This document shows, in pieces, positions 42,674 through 50,570 of a stretch of 64,000 nucleotides of DNA. The stretch comes from Streptomyces sp. P9-A4. Lineage in GTDB: Bacteria > Actinomycetota > Actinomycetes > Streptomycetales > Streptomycetaceae. Made by a program: the position numbers and the translations under genes. The stretch lies in the NCBI RefSeq assembly GCF_036634195.1, contig NZ_JAZIFY010000001.1, forward strand, positions 3,296,501-3,360,500, written 5' to 3'. Under the pieces are notes generated by a model, which worked only from the letters and a program-made list of their open reading frames with translations, made no database searches and was not told the DNA's origin. The stretch's first letter is position 1; every line of letters begins with the position of its first letter.

Positions 42674-43576
42674 GTGATCCGCGACGTCACCGGAATCCGC
42701 AGGATCGGGATGCTGTACTTGCAGTTGCTGTACCGCTGCAACTTCTCCTGCCTGCACTGCTTCCACGGCGAGCGCCTGAAGCAGGCCGACGCGTTCACCG
42801 CCGAGGAGGCGGTCGGACTCATCCGGCTCATGCGCGAGGAGTACGGCACCGAGGCCGTGACCCTCCTCGGCGGCGAGCCCTTCCTCTACAAGGAGCTCGC
42901 GCAGGTCGTCCGCTACACCCACCAAGAGCTGGGGATGCAGGTGGAAATCTGCACCAACGGCTACCGGATCGAGCGTCGCCTCACCGAGATCGCTCCCTAC
43001 GTGGACCTGCTGCGGGTCTCGTTGGAGGGCGTCGCCGACACCAACGACGACATCCGCAGGCAGGGCAGCTACCACGCCGCGCTCAGCACGCTGAACCTCG
43101 CTCGGGACCTCGGCGTCATGACGGCCGCGACGATGACCGTGACCTCACGGAACATCGACGAGGTGCTGCCACTGGCGCGGGTCATGCAGAGGTTCGGAGC
43201 ACGTCAGCTCAAGCTGCACTGCCTCCGCCCGGTCGGCAACGCCGCCCACCACCCCGAGCTCCTGGTCGACGACCCGACCGCGTACACCCGCCTCCGCGAG
43301 GACCTCCGGACCGCCGGGCTCTCCATCGAGGTCATCCTCGACGAAGACCTCGCCGAGGGCGGGGCTCCGGAGATCTGCGCACCCGTCGGCGGCCCTCGCG
43401 AGATCGAACGGATCGAGGCCGACCCGCGCGGCGCGCTCACCATGTCCTGCAAGGCCGTGGGCAAGGACTCGCACGCCTTCTGGTACGAGAAGACCGCCAA
43501 CCACATCGTCCACCGGCCCTCCGCCACCGACGAGCTCACCCTCGCCGTCCCGGATGTGGTGTACGCCCGTGCCTGA
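42674..43576 (+). CDS. radical SAM enzyme
   Basis: A 300-residue radical SAM protein. The [4Fe-4S] motif is RCNFSCLHCFHG (C-x3-C-x2-C, residues about 21-30), followed by the SAM-binding TLLGGEPFL, the ISL-like strand LRVSLEGVADTNDDIRR and the later TMTVTSRNIDEV. Three further cysteines (LKLHCLRPV, PEICAPVGG, TMSCKAVGK) could hold a second cluster. It is MoaA-like rather than viperin-like in its C-terminal half. GTG 42674 has AGGAGG. Its stop is overlapped by 8 nt by a P-loop kinase, which shows close coupling. Confidence 0.9.
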   Translation: MIRDVTGIRRIGMLYLQLLYRCNFSCLHCFHGERLKQADAFTAEEAVGLIRLMREEYGTEAVTLLGGEPFLYKELAQVVRYTHQELGMQVEICTNGYRIERRLTEIAPYVDLLRVSLEGVADTNDDIRRQGSYHAALSTLNLARDLGVMTAATMTVTSRNIDEVLPLARVMQRFGARQLKLHCLRPVGNAAHHPELLVDDPTAYTRLREDLRTAGLSIEVILDEDLAEGGAPEICAPVGGPREIERIEADPRGALTMSCKAVGKDSHAFWYEKTANHIVHRPSATDELTLAVPDVVYARA

Positions 43577-44207
43577 CCGACCGCTCTTCGAGGCGCTCGA
43601 AGGCTTACGGGGAAGCGGGAAATCCACCGTCGCGCCACTGCTCGCGGCTGCCAGGGGCGCCGTCCTGGTCCCCACCGTGCCGCTCTTCTACCAGCCGCTG
43701 CGGCGCCAGGTGGATCTGCGGGAGAGCGTCGAGGCCCGCCTGTGCTTCTACCTCTCGGCCCTGCTCACGGCCGCCGAGGAGATCCGAGAGCACCTCGCCG
43801 CCGGCACCCCGGTCGTCGTCGAGAGCTACTTCGCCCGTTGCCTCACGAACCACCACGCCTTCGGGGCCCGCCTCGGCATCGCCCTCCCGCCCGATCTGCC
43901 CCAGCCCGCGACGTACCACCTGCTGTGCACGGAGGACGAACGGCAGCGGCGCCTCGCCCAACGGATCAAGCCCATCTCCCGGTGGGATGCGATGAGCGAG
44001 GAAGCCGCAGACCGGATCTCGACCGCCTACGCCCAGTTCCCGATGCATCGGATCGACACCACGAGCCGTGCCCCGGAGCAGATCGTCCAGACGATCCTCA
44101 CCACCTCTCAGGAAGGACATCACCGTGCAGACGCAGAGCCTGTGGGAGCACACCCTCACGTTCTTCCCCCAGTTCCTCGCCGCCCTGAAGGAGCGCACAT
44201 CTCCTGA
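43569..44207 (+). CDS. P-loop nucleotide kinase-like protein (dTMP kinase/dNK type)
   Basis: A 212-residue kinase. Walker A is EGLRGSGKST (residues about 11-20), the lid and substrate region is VVVESYFARC, and ERQRRLAQRIKPISRWDAM supplies the basic lid residues. It resembles thymidylate or deoxynucleoside kinases but is distinct from tmk of this genome at 56.3 kb. Codon 13 in the P-loop is TTA (43605-43607), rare in Streptomyces. GTG 43569 overlaps the radical SAM stop; its last 83 nt overlap the methyltransferase gene, so the 3' end past the domain may be unneeded. Confidence 0.82.
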   Translation: MPDRPLFEALEGLRGSGKSTVAPLLAAARGAVLVPTVPLFYQPLRRQVDLRESVEARLCFYLSALLTAAEEIREHLAAGTPVVVESYFARCLTNHHAFGARLGIALPPDLPQPATYHLLCTEDERQRRLAQRIKPISRWDAMSEEAADRISTAYAQFPMHRIDTTSRAPEQIVQTILTTSQEGHHRADAEPVGAHPHVLPPVPRRPEGAHIS

Positions 44208-44772
44208 CGCCACGGTCGCGGTCGTCGGCGCGAGCGACGGCAAGTTCGTGCTGCCCCTCGCCGCCGCCGGTTACCGTGTCATCGCCATCGAGCGCGACCC
44301 CTTCGCTCTCCACGGAGGCGAGGTCAGCCTTCCGGGTGACACCCAGGCCCAGGCCCCCGGCCTCATCGACCGCCTCAAGGCCGAGGAACTCCACGACCGG
44401 GTCCAGGTCATCGGCGAGGATTTCCTCGCGGCCGAGCTCCCCGAGGGTCACTGCGACGCAGTCTGGACGAGCTGTTCGTGGCACTACAGTGCCAACCACC
44501 GCAGCCCGCTCGGCGACTTCGTCCGCCGCATGCAGGCCCTCGTTCGCGAAGGGGGCTTGTTCGGCGCGGAGTTCATGATGCCCATCGAAGAGCGCCACCA
44601 GTTCATCGAGCATTACACCTCGCCAGAGAGACTCTCCCGCCACTTCACCCCCGCTTGGGACGTCCTGCTCACGGTGCGCACGAACCAGTTCATCGAGCGC
44701 CCGCACCTCGGCCAGCCCCACGACCACACGCACCGCATGGGTCTGCTCATCGCGGCCCACACCCCCAGGTAA
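44125..44772 (+). CDS. class I SAM-dependent methyltransferase
   Basis: A 215-residue enzyme. Motif I is TVAVVGASDGKFVLPLAAAG and the following acidic end of strand 2 is VIAIERDPF. Motif IV region is CDAVWTSCSWHYSA and the C-terminal half EGGLFGAEFMMPIEERHQF is as in small-molecule methyltransferases. It is unlike DNA methyltransferases. The start GTG 44125 has GGAAGG and lies inside the end of the kinase gene. Substrate unknown; the neighbouring kinase, CYTH, NUDIX and HAD proteins suggest a phosphorylated intermediate (inference). Confidence 0.83.
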   Translation: MQTQSLWEHTLTFFPQFLAALKERTSPDATVAVVGASDGKFVLPLAAAGYRVIAIERDPFALHGGEVSLPGDTQAQAPGLIDRLKAEELHDRVQVIGEDFLAAELPEGHCDAVWTSCSWHYSANHRSPLGDFVRRMQALVREGGLFGAEFMMPIEERHQFIEHYTSPERLSRHFTPAWDVLLTVRTNQFIERPHLGQPHDHTHRMGLLIAAHTPR

Positions 44773-44796
44773 TCGCACCCAACGAGGAAGACGACC

Positions 44797-45384
44797 ATGA
44801 AGCACGAGTACGAGGCCACGTTCCTCAACGTCGACGTCACCGCCCTCCAGGACAAGCTCACCGCCCTGGGCGCCACGCAAGCGTTCCCCCGTACCCTTCT
44901 CACCCGCAAGATCTTCGAGAACGACGCCCTCGACGGCGGCGCGTGGCTCCGGCTGCGGGACGAGGGGACGCGATCCACCCTCACCCTCAAGCAGGTCACC
45001 GACGCAACGACCATCGACGGCACCACGGAGATCGAGACCGAGGTCACCGATCTCCACGCCATGGCCGACATCCTCCGTCGCCTCGGCCTCACCGAGGTCC
45101 GCTACCAGGAGAACTACCGCGAGGAGTGGCGCCTGGGCGAGGTCGCCTTCGACTTCGACACCTGGCCGGACCTCCCCACGTTCGTCGAGATCGAAGGCCC
45201 GGACGAGGCATCCGTCCGCCAGGCCGCCGACCTGCTCGACCTCGACTACGCCGAAGCCCGCTTCGGCAGCGTCGACGAGATCTACAAGAGCGAGGCCGGC
45301 CGCGACATCCTCGCCGAGCCCACGCTCCTCTTCGCCGATTCCGACAAGCAGGAGGTTCCCTCCGAACCGGTCCGAGGCCGGTGA
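44797..45384 (+). CDS. CYTH-domain (triphosphate tunnel) protein
   Basis: A 195-residue member of the CYTH family, which includes class IV adenylate cyclases and thiamine or inorganic triphosphatases. The signature E-Y-E-A-T-F at residues 4-9 is the ExExK-type strand with F in place of K, followed by TRKIFEND, WLRLRDEG, TLTLKQV and YRQEN-like YQENYREEW. The acidic and basic residues of a tunnel are mostly present. It may hydrolyse or cyclise a triphosphate made by the upstream kinase (inference). ATG 44797 has GAGGAAG upstream; 24 nt after the methyltransferase. Confidence 0.83.
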   Translation: MKHEYEATFLNVDVTALQDKLTALGATQAFPRTLLTRKIFENDALDGGAWLRLRDEGTRSTLTLKQVTDATTIDGTTEIETEVTDLHAMADILRRLGLTEVRYQENYREEWRLGEVAFDFDTWPDLPTFVEIEGPDEASVRQAADLLDLDYAEARFGSVDEIYKSEAGRDILAEPTLLFADSDKQEVPSEPVRGR

Positions 45385-45400
45385 CCTCAGGCGAGAAGAG

Positions 45401-45580
45401 ATGCTCACAGAACTCGCCTTGCCGAACAGGGTGATCCCTGGAATCGCCGAATTCGCCCGCGGCGGACTGCCCGGGCCGGCAGCGACCGACGACGGCAACG
45501 AGTGGGTCGACGGCCTCTGCCGAGACTTGGCGCCGATGATGCCAACGCCAGAACGGCGGTCCCTGGGCAGTTCTCAGTGA
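45401..45580 (+). CDS. possible 59-residue protein
   Basis: A short reading frame, ATG at 45401 and TGA at 45578, begins MLTELALPNRVIPGIAEF and continues to DGNEWVDGLCRDLAPMM. It starts 16 nt after the CYTH stop with GCGAGAAGAG upstream, so it fits the operon. Codon use is less biased than that of its neighbours. No family is recognised; it may be a truncated gene. Confidence 0.35.
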   Translation: MLTELALPNRVIPGIAEFARGGLPGPAATDDGNEWVDGLCRDLAPMMPTPERRSLGSSQ

Positions 45581-45649
45581 CACGGTGTCCTGTTTCATCC
45601 CTCTCGGTACTGTCGTTTCGCCCATCGTGGCCGCCTCGGAGGAGCAGAC

Positions 45650-46063
45650 GTGACTCAGCAGCACTTGGAGAAGCAGCCGGGTGTAGCGGCAGCCGTAATC
45701 GTTCACGGGGGACGCGTCCTCCTGGTGCGCCGCCGGGTGAGCGAGGGGCAGCTGTCCTGGCAGTTCCCGGCCGGCAAGGTCGAGCCCGGTGAAGGCCGTG
45801 AAGAGGCGGCAGTGCGCGAGACGCAAGAGGAGACCGGGCTGACCGTGGCCGCTGTGAAGCTGCTCGGCGAGCGGATCCACCCGCAGACGGGTCGACTCAT
45901 GTCGTACACGGTCTGCGAGGTGGTGGGCGGCACCGCTCATGTCGCGGACACCGAGGAGGTGGCCGAGCTCGCCTGGGGCACCCATGGCGAGATCCCGCAG
46001 TACGTGCCGTACGGAGTATTCGAGCCGGTGCGGGACTACCTCGACACGGCCCTGCCCGCCTGA
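45650..46063 (+). CDS. NUDIX hydrolase (MutT-like)
   Basis: A 137-residue Nudix protein: AAVIVHGGRVLLVRRRVSEG, the tight Nudix box G-K-V-E-P-G-E-G and then REEAAVRETQEETGLTV. The short size and LSWQFPAGKVE are like 8-oxo-dGTP or nucleotide-sugar pyrophosphohydrolases. It ends a rightward gene series with the CYTH protein. GTG 45650 has CGGAGGAG upstream. It differs from the Nudix protein at 40546, so the cluster has two separate pyrophosphohydrolases. Confidence 0.9.
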   Translation: MTQQHLEKQPGVAAAVIVHGGRVLLVRRRVSEGQLSWQFPAGKVEPGEGREEAAVRETQEETGLTVAAVKLLGERIHPQTGRLMSYTVCEVVGGTAHVADTEEVAELAWGTHGEIPQYVPYGVFEPVRDYLDTALPA

Positions 46064-46480
46064 AGGGTCTCCGGGCCAGGGATCACGCGCACAGGAGCGG
46101 GGCGTCCTCCTGTTGAGCGATGCTCAGGACTTGTGGATCAGTCCCTGGAGGACATGCGAAAGGCGTACCTTCCCGAATGATCCGTAAGGTCACCGAGTAG
46201 TGCGGTGCACCAGGTACGGCATGTCGAGTAGGGGGAAGGGGGGATCGGGCGTCTACTCCGCTCCCTGAGGCGTACCAGAGGGACCGTCCAGCCGCCCCCC
46301 TACGCCCCAGGCCGCCCAAGGCAGACACTGCGGGCCGGAACCCGAGCGGGCGCCGCCTACCCTAACCCGCCCCGCTGACAAAGGCTGCGGCCCCATCCAC
46401 AGATCTTGACAATTGCTCCCAACGCTCTTTGGCCAACGCGTGCTTTCCAAGCACCGATGATGCCGACATGATGAGCAGCC
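46064..46480. other. intergenic region without recognised gene
   Basis: About 417 bp with mixed base composition. A TTGACA box lies at 46406-46411 but there is no good -10 at normal spacing. A 36-codon frame on the minus strand (GTG at 46190 to 46083) lacks a ribosome binding site. I see no RNA gene here. Confidence 0.5.
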
Positions 46481-47284
46481 GTGAAGGACTTAGTGATTCC
46501 TCTTCTCATCGCGGTGATCGGATTGGCTGCAACGGTGTTGGGCGCAATCCTTGGAGCACGAGCAGCCAGGTTCGGCGCCGAGAAGAACGCCGAGACAGTA
46601 CGGCGTCAGGTGCAGGACCAGAGTGCCGTAGAGCATGGCCATTGGCTCAGGCAGCAGCGGCTCGGTACCTACGAGAGCTTCCTAGAAGCGTGGGATGAGT
46701 GCCTGCGTATTACTCAATCGTCCGCGGCTGATCCGGACGCCGACTCGACGGTCCTCGACGAACTCAATGGGGCGGCCGGGCGTATGGCGGAGCGAGCGCG
46801 GCGTATCGCTCTCCTGGGGCCCGGCGAAGTCACGCAGGCGGCTGAGAGCCTGACCCAGGCGATGCAAGAAGACGTCGACGTGTCCATCCGGTTCGTCAAG
46901 GTGTGCCAATCCGCGTTAGCGGCGATCGAGGGCCGCCCTGTTCACACAGACGCTGTAGCTGATGCAACAGCGGAGTACAGGCAGCACGCAGAGCACCTCG
47001 CGGAGGTGATGAACAGCTATCGCGATCAAGGGCGTGCCCTGAGCGATCTTGATGGTCACCCTCTGCTGGCTGAGGTGATGACGAGCATCGAGCAGCACTC
47101 GCGTGTTTCCGCGGATGCGCGCGACGCACTTATAGCGAACGCCGACCAGCTCGCAACGACGGTGAGGGAGGCCCAAGCGATGCTGGACGTGCTCAAGCGC
47201 AACAAGGAGGCTCGCGAACTCAGCCGGGAGCGTTTCACGAGCACGGCACGGCAGGCACTGGGCACACCGCCGATACCCGAGTAG
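46481..47284 (+). CDS. membrane-anchored coiled-coil protein
   Basis: A 267-residue protein with one N-terminal hydrophobic helix (residues 4-26, VIPLLIAVIGLAATVLGAIL) and a long helical, charged cytosolic or coiled-coil part (about 30-250) with KNAETVRRQVQDQ and DALIANADQLATTVREAQAM. Family not recognised. It has two TTA codons (codon 4 and in the SALAAIEG segment) and lower GC than the core genes, both signs of transfer. It lies next to the right attachment site, where an integrase gene would be expected. GTG 46481 has only a weak upstream site. Confidence 0.68.
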   Translation: MKDLVIPLLIAVIGLAATVLGAILGARAARFGAEKNAETVRRQVQDQSAVEHGHWLRQQRLGTYESFLEAWDECLRITQSSAADPDADSTVLDELNGAAGRMAERARRIALLGPGEVTQAAESLTQAMQEDVDVSIRFVKVCQSALAAIEGRPVHTDAVADATAEYRQHAEHLAEVMNSYRDQGRALSDLDGHPLLAEVMTSIEQHSRVSADARDALIANADQLATTVREAQAMLDVLKRNKEARELSRERFTSTARQALGTPPIPE

Positions 47285-47314
47285 CCCGGGGCCAACCAGA
47301 GCGCTGCCCTCTCC

Positions 47315-47345
47315 GCTCACGCATCGCTCACGCATCGCTCACGCA
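47315..47345 (+). repeat. putative integrase arm-type sites, right
   Basis: Three copies of GCTCACGCA at 47315, 47326 and 47337, exactly 11 bp apart, in the same orientation as the two at the left end. They lie about 50 bp inside the right attachment repeat. Confidence 0.62.
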
Positions 47346-47394
47346 AGCCGTTCCCACGGCGTTCCCCTCACGCGACGCGCACCGCCCGGGCATG

Positions 47395-47430
47395 AAAAAA
47401 CCCCAGGTCACGGCGAGTGAGTCCTGGGGT
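47395..47430 (-). terminator. tRNA-Thr terminator
   Basis: On the minus strand ACCCCAGG (47423-47430) pairs with CCTGGGGT (47400-47407) and is followed by six T. It is inside the repeated attachment sequence; the left copy at 34027-34061 has one G:U pair instead. Confidence 0.8.
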
Positions 47431-47479
47431 AATTCCGAGCCGCCTTCGGGATTCGAACCCGAGACCTACGCATTACGAG
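47396..47479. repeat. attachment site, right end of the island
   Basis: Second copy of the 84-bp repeat. Here it is continuous with a full tRNA-Thr gene, so this is the end at which the element rebuilt the tRNA. The repeat ends at the anticodon loop, a common crossover location. Confidence 0.92.
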
Positions 47480-47511
47480 TGCGTTGCTCTGGCCAGCTGA
47501 GCTAAGGCGGC
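47438..47511 (-). tRNA. tRNA-Thr (anticodon CGT)
   Basis: A 74-nt cloverleaf: acceptor GCCGCCT with AGGCGGC, D arm GCTC...GAGC, anticodon arm ACGCA-CTCGTAA-TGCGT, T arm TCGGG-TTCGAAT-CCCGA. Discriminator T; the CCA end is not encoded. It reads ACG codons. It is the integration target of the island and followed by a terminator. Confidence 0.95.
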
Positions 47512-47596
47512 GCGCCGTGCAGGCCCATGGTGGGTGCAGCAGCGTCGCCAAGTCTACACAGTTTCGGGGGGTGCTCCGACCACCCCCCGAGAGGGC

Positions 47597-49147
47597 CTAT
47601 GAGCAGCGCTTTCCCTCGGTCGGCGGGGTGCCTTCGAGGAGGTAGGTGTTGATCGCCGTGTCGATGCAGTCGCTGCCCCGGCCGTAGGCCGTGTGGCCGT
47701 CGCCCTCGTAGGTGAGGAGGGTGCCGGAGGAGAGCTGGTCGGCGAGGGACACGGCCCACTTGTACGGGGTCGCCGGGTCGCGGGTGGTGCCGACGACGAG
47801 GATCGGGGCGGCGCCTTCGGCGGTGATGCGGTGGGGGCGGCCGGTGGCCGGGATCGGCCAGGAGGTGCAGTTGAGGGCGGCCCAGGCGAGGCCCTCGCCG
47901 AAGATCGGGGAGGCCTTCTCGAAGGACGGCACGGCCTTCTCGACGTCGGCGGGGCCGGTGTACGCGGGCGGCAGGTCGAGGCAGTTCACTGCGGCGTTGG
48001 CGAACATGAGGTTGGCGTACGTGCCGTCCGCCTCCCGCTCGTAGTAGCTGTCCGCCAGGGCGAGCAGGCCCGAGCCGTCGCCCCCCATCGCCCGGGTGAG
48101 GGCCTCGCGCAGCTGGGGCCAGGCGCCCTCGTCGTACATCGCCGCGATCACCCCCGTGGTCGCCAGGGACTCGCCGAGCGGGCGGCTCTCTCCGGTGGGT
48201 ACGGGCTCGGCGTCCACGTCGCGGAAGAACTTCTTGAGCGCCTTGCCCGCCGCCTCCACCGATCCGGTGCCGAGCGGGCAGTCCGGCCGGCCGACGCAGT
48301 CGGCCGCGAACGCGCGGAAGGAGGTCTCGAACCCGGCCGTCTGGTCGCGGTTCAGATCGAGCGCCGGGAGCGAGGGGTCCATCGCCCCGTCCAGGACGAG
48401 CCGGCCGGCCCGGGCCGGGAACAGTTCGGCGTACGTCGCGCCGAGGAAGGTGCCGTACGACGCGCCCACGTAGTTCAGCTTCTCGTCACCGAGCACCGCC
48501 CGCAGGATGTCCATGTCGCGGGCCGTCTCCACCGTCGAGACATGCGGGAGGATCTTCCCCGACTTCTTCTCGCAGCCGGCCGCGAAGTCCTTGAAGGCCG
48601 CACCGAGGGCGTTGATCTCAGCCGTGTCGTCGGGGGTCTGGTCGACCTGGGTGTACGCGTCCATCTGCGGGCCCGTCAGGCACTCCACGGGCTCGCTGCG
48701 GGCGACTCCACGCGGGTCGACGGCCACCATGTCGTAGCGCGCGCGGACCGGGGCGGGGTAGCCGATGCCCGCGTACCCCTGGAGGTAGCCGACGGCCGAG
48801 CCGCCGGGGCCGCCGGGGTTGACCAGGAGCGAACCGAGCCGCTTCCCGGGGCCGGTCGCCCTGACCCGGGAGACGGCGAGGTCGATGTCTCCGGCGTCCG
48901 GCTTCGCGTAGTCCAGCGGGGCGCGCAGCGTGGCGCACTGGAACGTGGCGACTCCGCAGTCACGCCATTTCAGCTTCTGCCCGTAGTACTTCGCCAGCGC
49001 CTGCGGCGAGGCCGACGGAGCTGCCGCCGGGGGCGCCGACGTGGTGCGGGACGCCGCCGCGTCGCTTCCGCCCGAGCAGCCGGACAGGATCAGCCCGGCA
49101 GCCGCGAGGGCCGTGGCGGACGTACGGAGCAAACGCCTGGAGTCCAT
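47597..49147 (-). CDS. secreted alpha/beta-hydrolase peptidase (SlpD/SlpE, TAP-like)
   Basis: A 516-residue lipoprotein. The signal sequence ends in a lipobox L-I-L-S-G-C with Cys at about residue 24, so it is anchored outside the membrane. The alpha/beta-hydrolase fold shows the oxyanion region LLVNPGGPGGSA, the nucleophile in VGASYGTFLG and the TAP-like C-terminal domain with the final histidine in YEGDGHTAYG. Such enzymes of Streptomyces release tripeptides or hydrolyse other peptides. ATG 49147 has no strong binding site. It lies upstream of holB in the reverse sense. Confidence 0.9.
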   Translation of the reverse strand: MDSRRLLRTSATALAAAGLILSGCSGGSDAAASRTTSAPPAAAPSASPQALAKYYGQKLKWRDCGVATFQCATLRAPLDYAKPDAGDIDLAVSRVRATGPGKRLGSLLVNPGGPGGSAVGYLQGYAGIGYPAPVRARYDMVAVDPRGVARSEPVECLTGPQMDAYTQVDQTPDDTAEINALGAAFKDFAAGCEKKSGKILPHVSTVETARDMDILRAVLGDEKLNYVGASYGTFLGATYAELFPARAGRLVLDGAMDPSLPALDLNRDQTAGFETSFRAFAADCVGRPDCPLGTGSVEAAGKALKKFFRDVDAEPVPTGESRPLGESLATTGVIAAMYDEGAWPQLREALTRAMGGDGSGLLALADSYYEREADGTYANLMFANAAVNCLDLPPAYTGPADVEKAVPSFEKASPIFGEGLAWAALNCTSWPIPATGRPHRITAEGAAPILVVGTTRDPATPYKWAVSLADQLSSGTLLTYEGDGHTAYGRGSDCIDTAINTYLLEGTPPTEGKRCS

Positions 49148-49275
49148 CCCCGGAGCGTATCCGGACCGGTACGGACCGTGTCCAATCGCCCGCCTCGGCC
49201 GACCGGTGACGCCGGTCGGTCCAGGTCGGTCGAGGTCCGTGCGGGTCGGTCCTGGTCACCCCCCGTGCTGTCCCG

Positions 49276-50478
49276 TCAGCCCCTCAGCGACATCGTCATC
49301 GCCTCCACCGCGAGCAGCGGCGCCACGTTCCGGTCGAGGGCCTCGCGGCAGGCGAGGATCGCCTCGATGCGGCGCAGGGTGCGCTCCGGGGTGGTGTCGC
49401 GGGCGATGCCTTCGATGGCGTCCCGCACGTCCGTGTTGGCGAGGGGCGAGCGCGAGCGCAGCTGGAGCGCGAGCACATCGCGGTAGAAGCCGGTCAGGTC
49501 CGTGAGGGCGAGGTCCAGGCTGTCGCGCTGCGTACGCGTTCTGCGGCGCTTCTGCCGCTCCTCCAGTTCCTTCATCACCCCGGCCGTGCCGCGCGGCATC
49601 CGCCCGCCCTGCGCCGCGCCGAGGGCCGCCTTCATCTCCTCGGTCTCCTTGACGTCGACCTCCTCCGCGACCTGCTTCGCGTCCTCGGCCGCCGCGTCCA
49701 CCAGTTCCTGGGCGGCCTTGAGGCAGCCGCCGACGTCCCCGACCCGCAACGGCAGCTTGAGGACGACCGACCGGCGGGCGCGGGCCCGCTCGTCGGTGGC
49801 GAGCCTGCGCGCCCGGTCGATGTGGCCCTGGGTCGCGCGGGCGGCGGCCTGCGCCACCTCCGGCGCGACGCCGTCGCGCCGTACGAGCACGTCGGCCACC
49901 GCCTCCACCGGCGGGGTCCGCAGGGTCAGATGACGGCAGCGCGAGCGGATCGTCGGCAGCACGTCCTCGAGGGACGGCGCGCAGAGCAGCCAGACCGTAC
50001 GCGGTGCGGGCTCCTCTACGGCCTTCAGCAGCACGTTGCCCGCGCCCTCGGTGAGCCGGTCGGCGTCCTCCAGGACGATGACCTGCCAACGGCCGCCCGC
50101 CGGGGAGAGCTGGGCGCGCCGGACGAGCTCGCGGGTCTCCTTCACGCCGATGGACAGCAGGTCCGTACGGACGATCTCGACGTCCGCGTGGGTGCCGACG
50201 AGGGTCGTGTGGCAACCGTCGCAGAAGCCGCAGCCCGGGGCGCCGCCGAGGGCACGGTCGGGGCTCACGCACTGGAGCGCCGCCGCGAACGCCCGCGCCG
50301 CCGTCGCCCGCCCCGACCCCGGCGGGCCCGTGAAGAGCCAGGCGTGGGTCATCTTCGAGGCCTCGGGCGGAGGTCCTCCGGCGGCATGGGCGGTCACGAG
50401 CGCGTCGGCGTCCCGCGCGGCGGCGGAGAGCTGCTCCTCGACCCGCGTCTGTCCGACCAGGTCGTCCCATACGGCCAT
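49276..50478 (-). CDS. holB: DNA polymerase III subunit delta'
   Basis: Clamp-loader subunit, 400 residues. The AAA+ domain has a Walker A of GPPGSGRAT (Arg instead of the catalytic Lys, as delta' does not need ATPase), a zinc module LQCVSPDRA...CGFCDGCHTT, the sensor region LEDADRLTEGAGNVLLKAVEEP and the delta' collar domain at the C-terminus, with an inserted charged region (about 265-330) specific to actinobacteria. It lies in the order tmk, holB, which is common in Streptomyces, although here an ABC transporter and two-component system lie between. Confidence 0.92.
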   Translation of the reverse strand: MAVWDDLVGQTRVEEQLSAAARDADALVTAHAAGGPPPEASKMTHAWLFTGPPGSGRATAARAFAAALQCVSPDRALGGAPGCGFCDGCHTTLVGTHADVEIVRTDLLSIGVKETRELVRRAQLSPAGGRWQVIVLEDADRLTEGAGNVLLKAVEEPAPRTVWLLCAPSLEDVLPTIRSRCRHLTLRTPPVEAVADVLVRRDGVAPEVAQAAARATQGHIDRARRLATDERARARRSVVLKLPLRVGDVGGCLKAAQELVDAAAEDAKQVAEEVDVKETEEMKAALGAAQGGRMPRGTAGVMKELEERQKRRRTRTQRDSLDLALTDLTGFYRDVLALQLRSRSPLANTDVRDAIEGIARDTTPERTLRRIEAILACREALDRNVAPLLAVEAMTMSLRG

Positions 50479-50570
50479 GTCTGCCCCTCCTCAGGTACGC
50501 CCTCCATTGTGGGGCAGGCGTCTGACAACCAAGGCCGGAGGACGCGGAGGAGCCGGTTCCCGTACGGGCG

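Larger units (their letters stand above)
34027..47479. mobile_element. integrase-less genomic island in tRNA-Thr(CGT)
   Basis: A 13.4-kb region bounded by an 84-bp direct repeat that includes the 3' half of tRNA-Thr and its terminator. Short repeats of GCTCACGCA spaced 11 bp lie just inside both ends. Several genes inside have lower GC and TTA codons. It carries a restriction-modification and Vsr module and a set of nucleotide-acting enzymes. No integrase, excisionase, replication or transfer gene is seen, so it is either a relic or an element that depends on an integrase supplied in trans. Confidence 0.88.

Noticed and set aside
42674..44207. Radical SAM and kinase as a viperin-type antiviral pair
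   Set aside because: Pairing with a nucleotide kinase and the CxxxCxxC motif fit, but the central and C-terminal parts of the radical SAM protein look MoaA/SPASM-like, not viperin-like. A profile search would decide.
46083..46190. A 36-codon minus-strand frame as a peptide precursor for the radical SAM enzyme
   Set aside because: No ribosome binding site, opposite strand and 2.5 kb away from the radical SAM gene.
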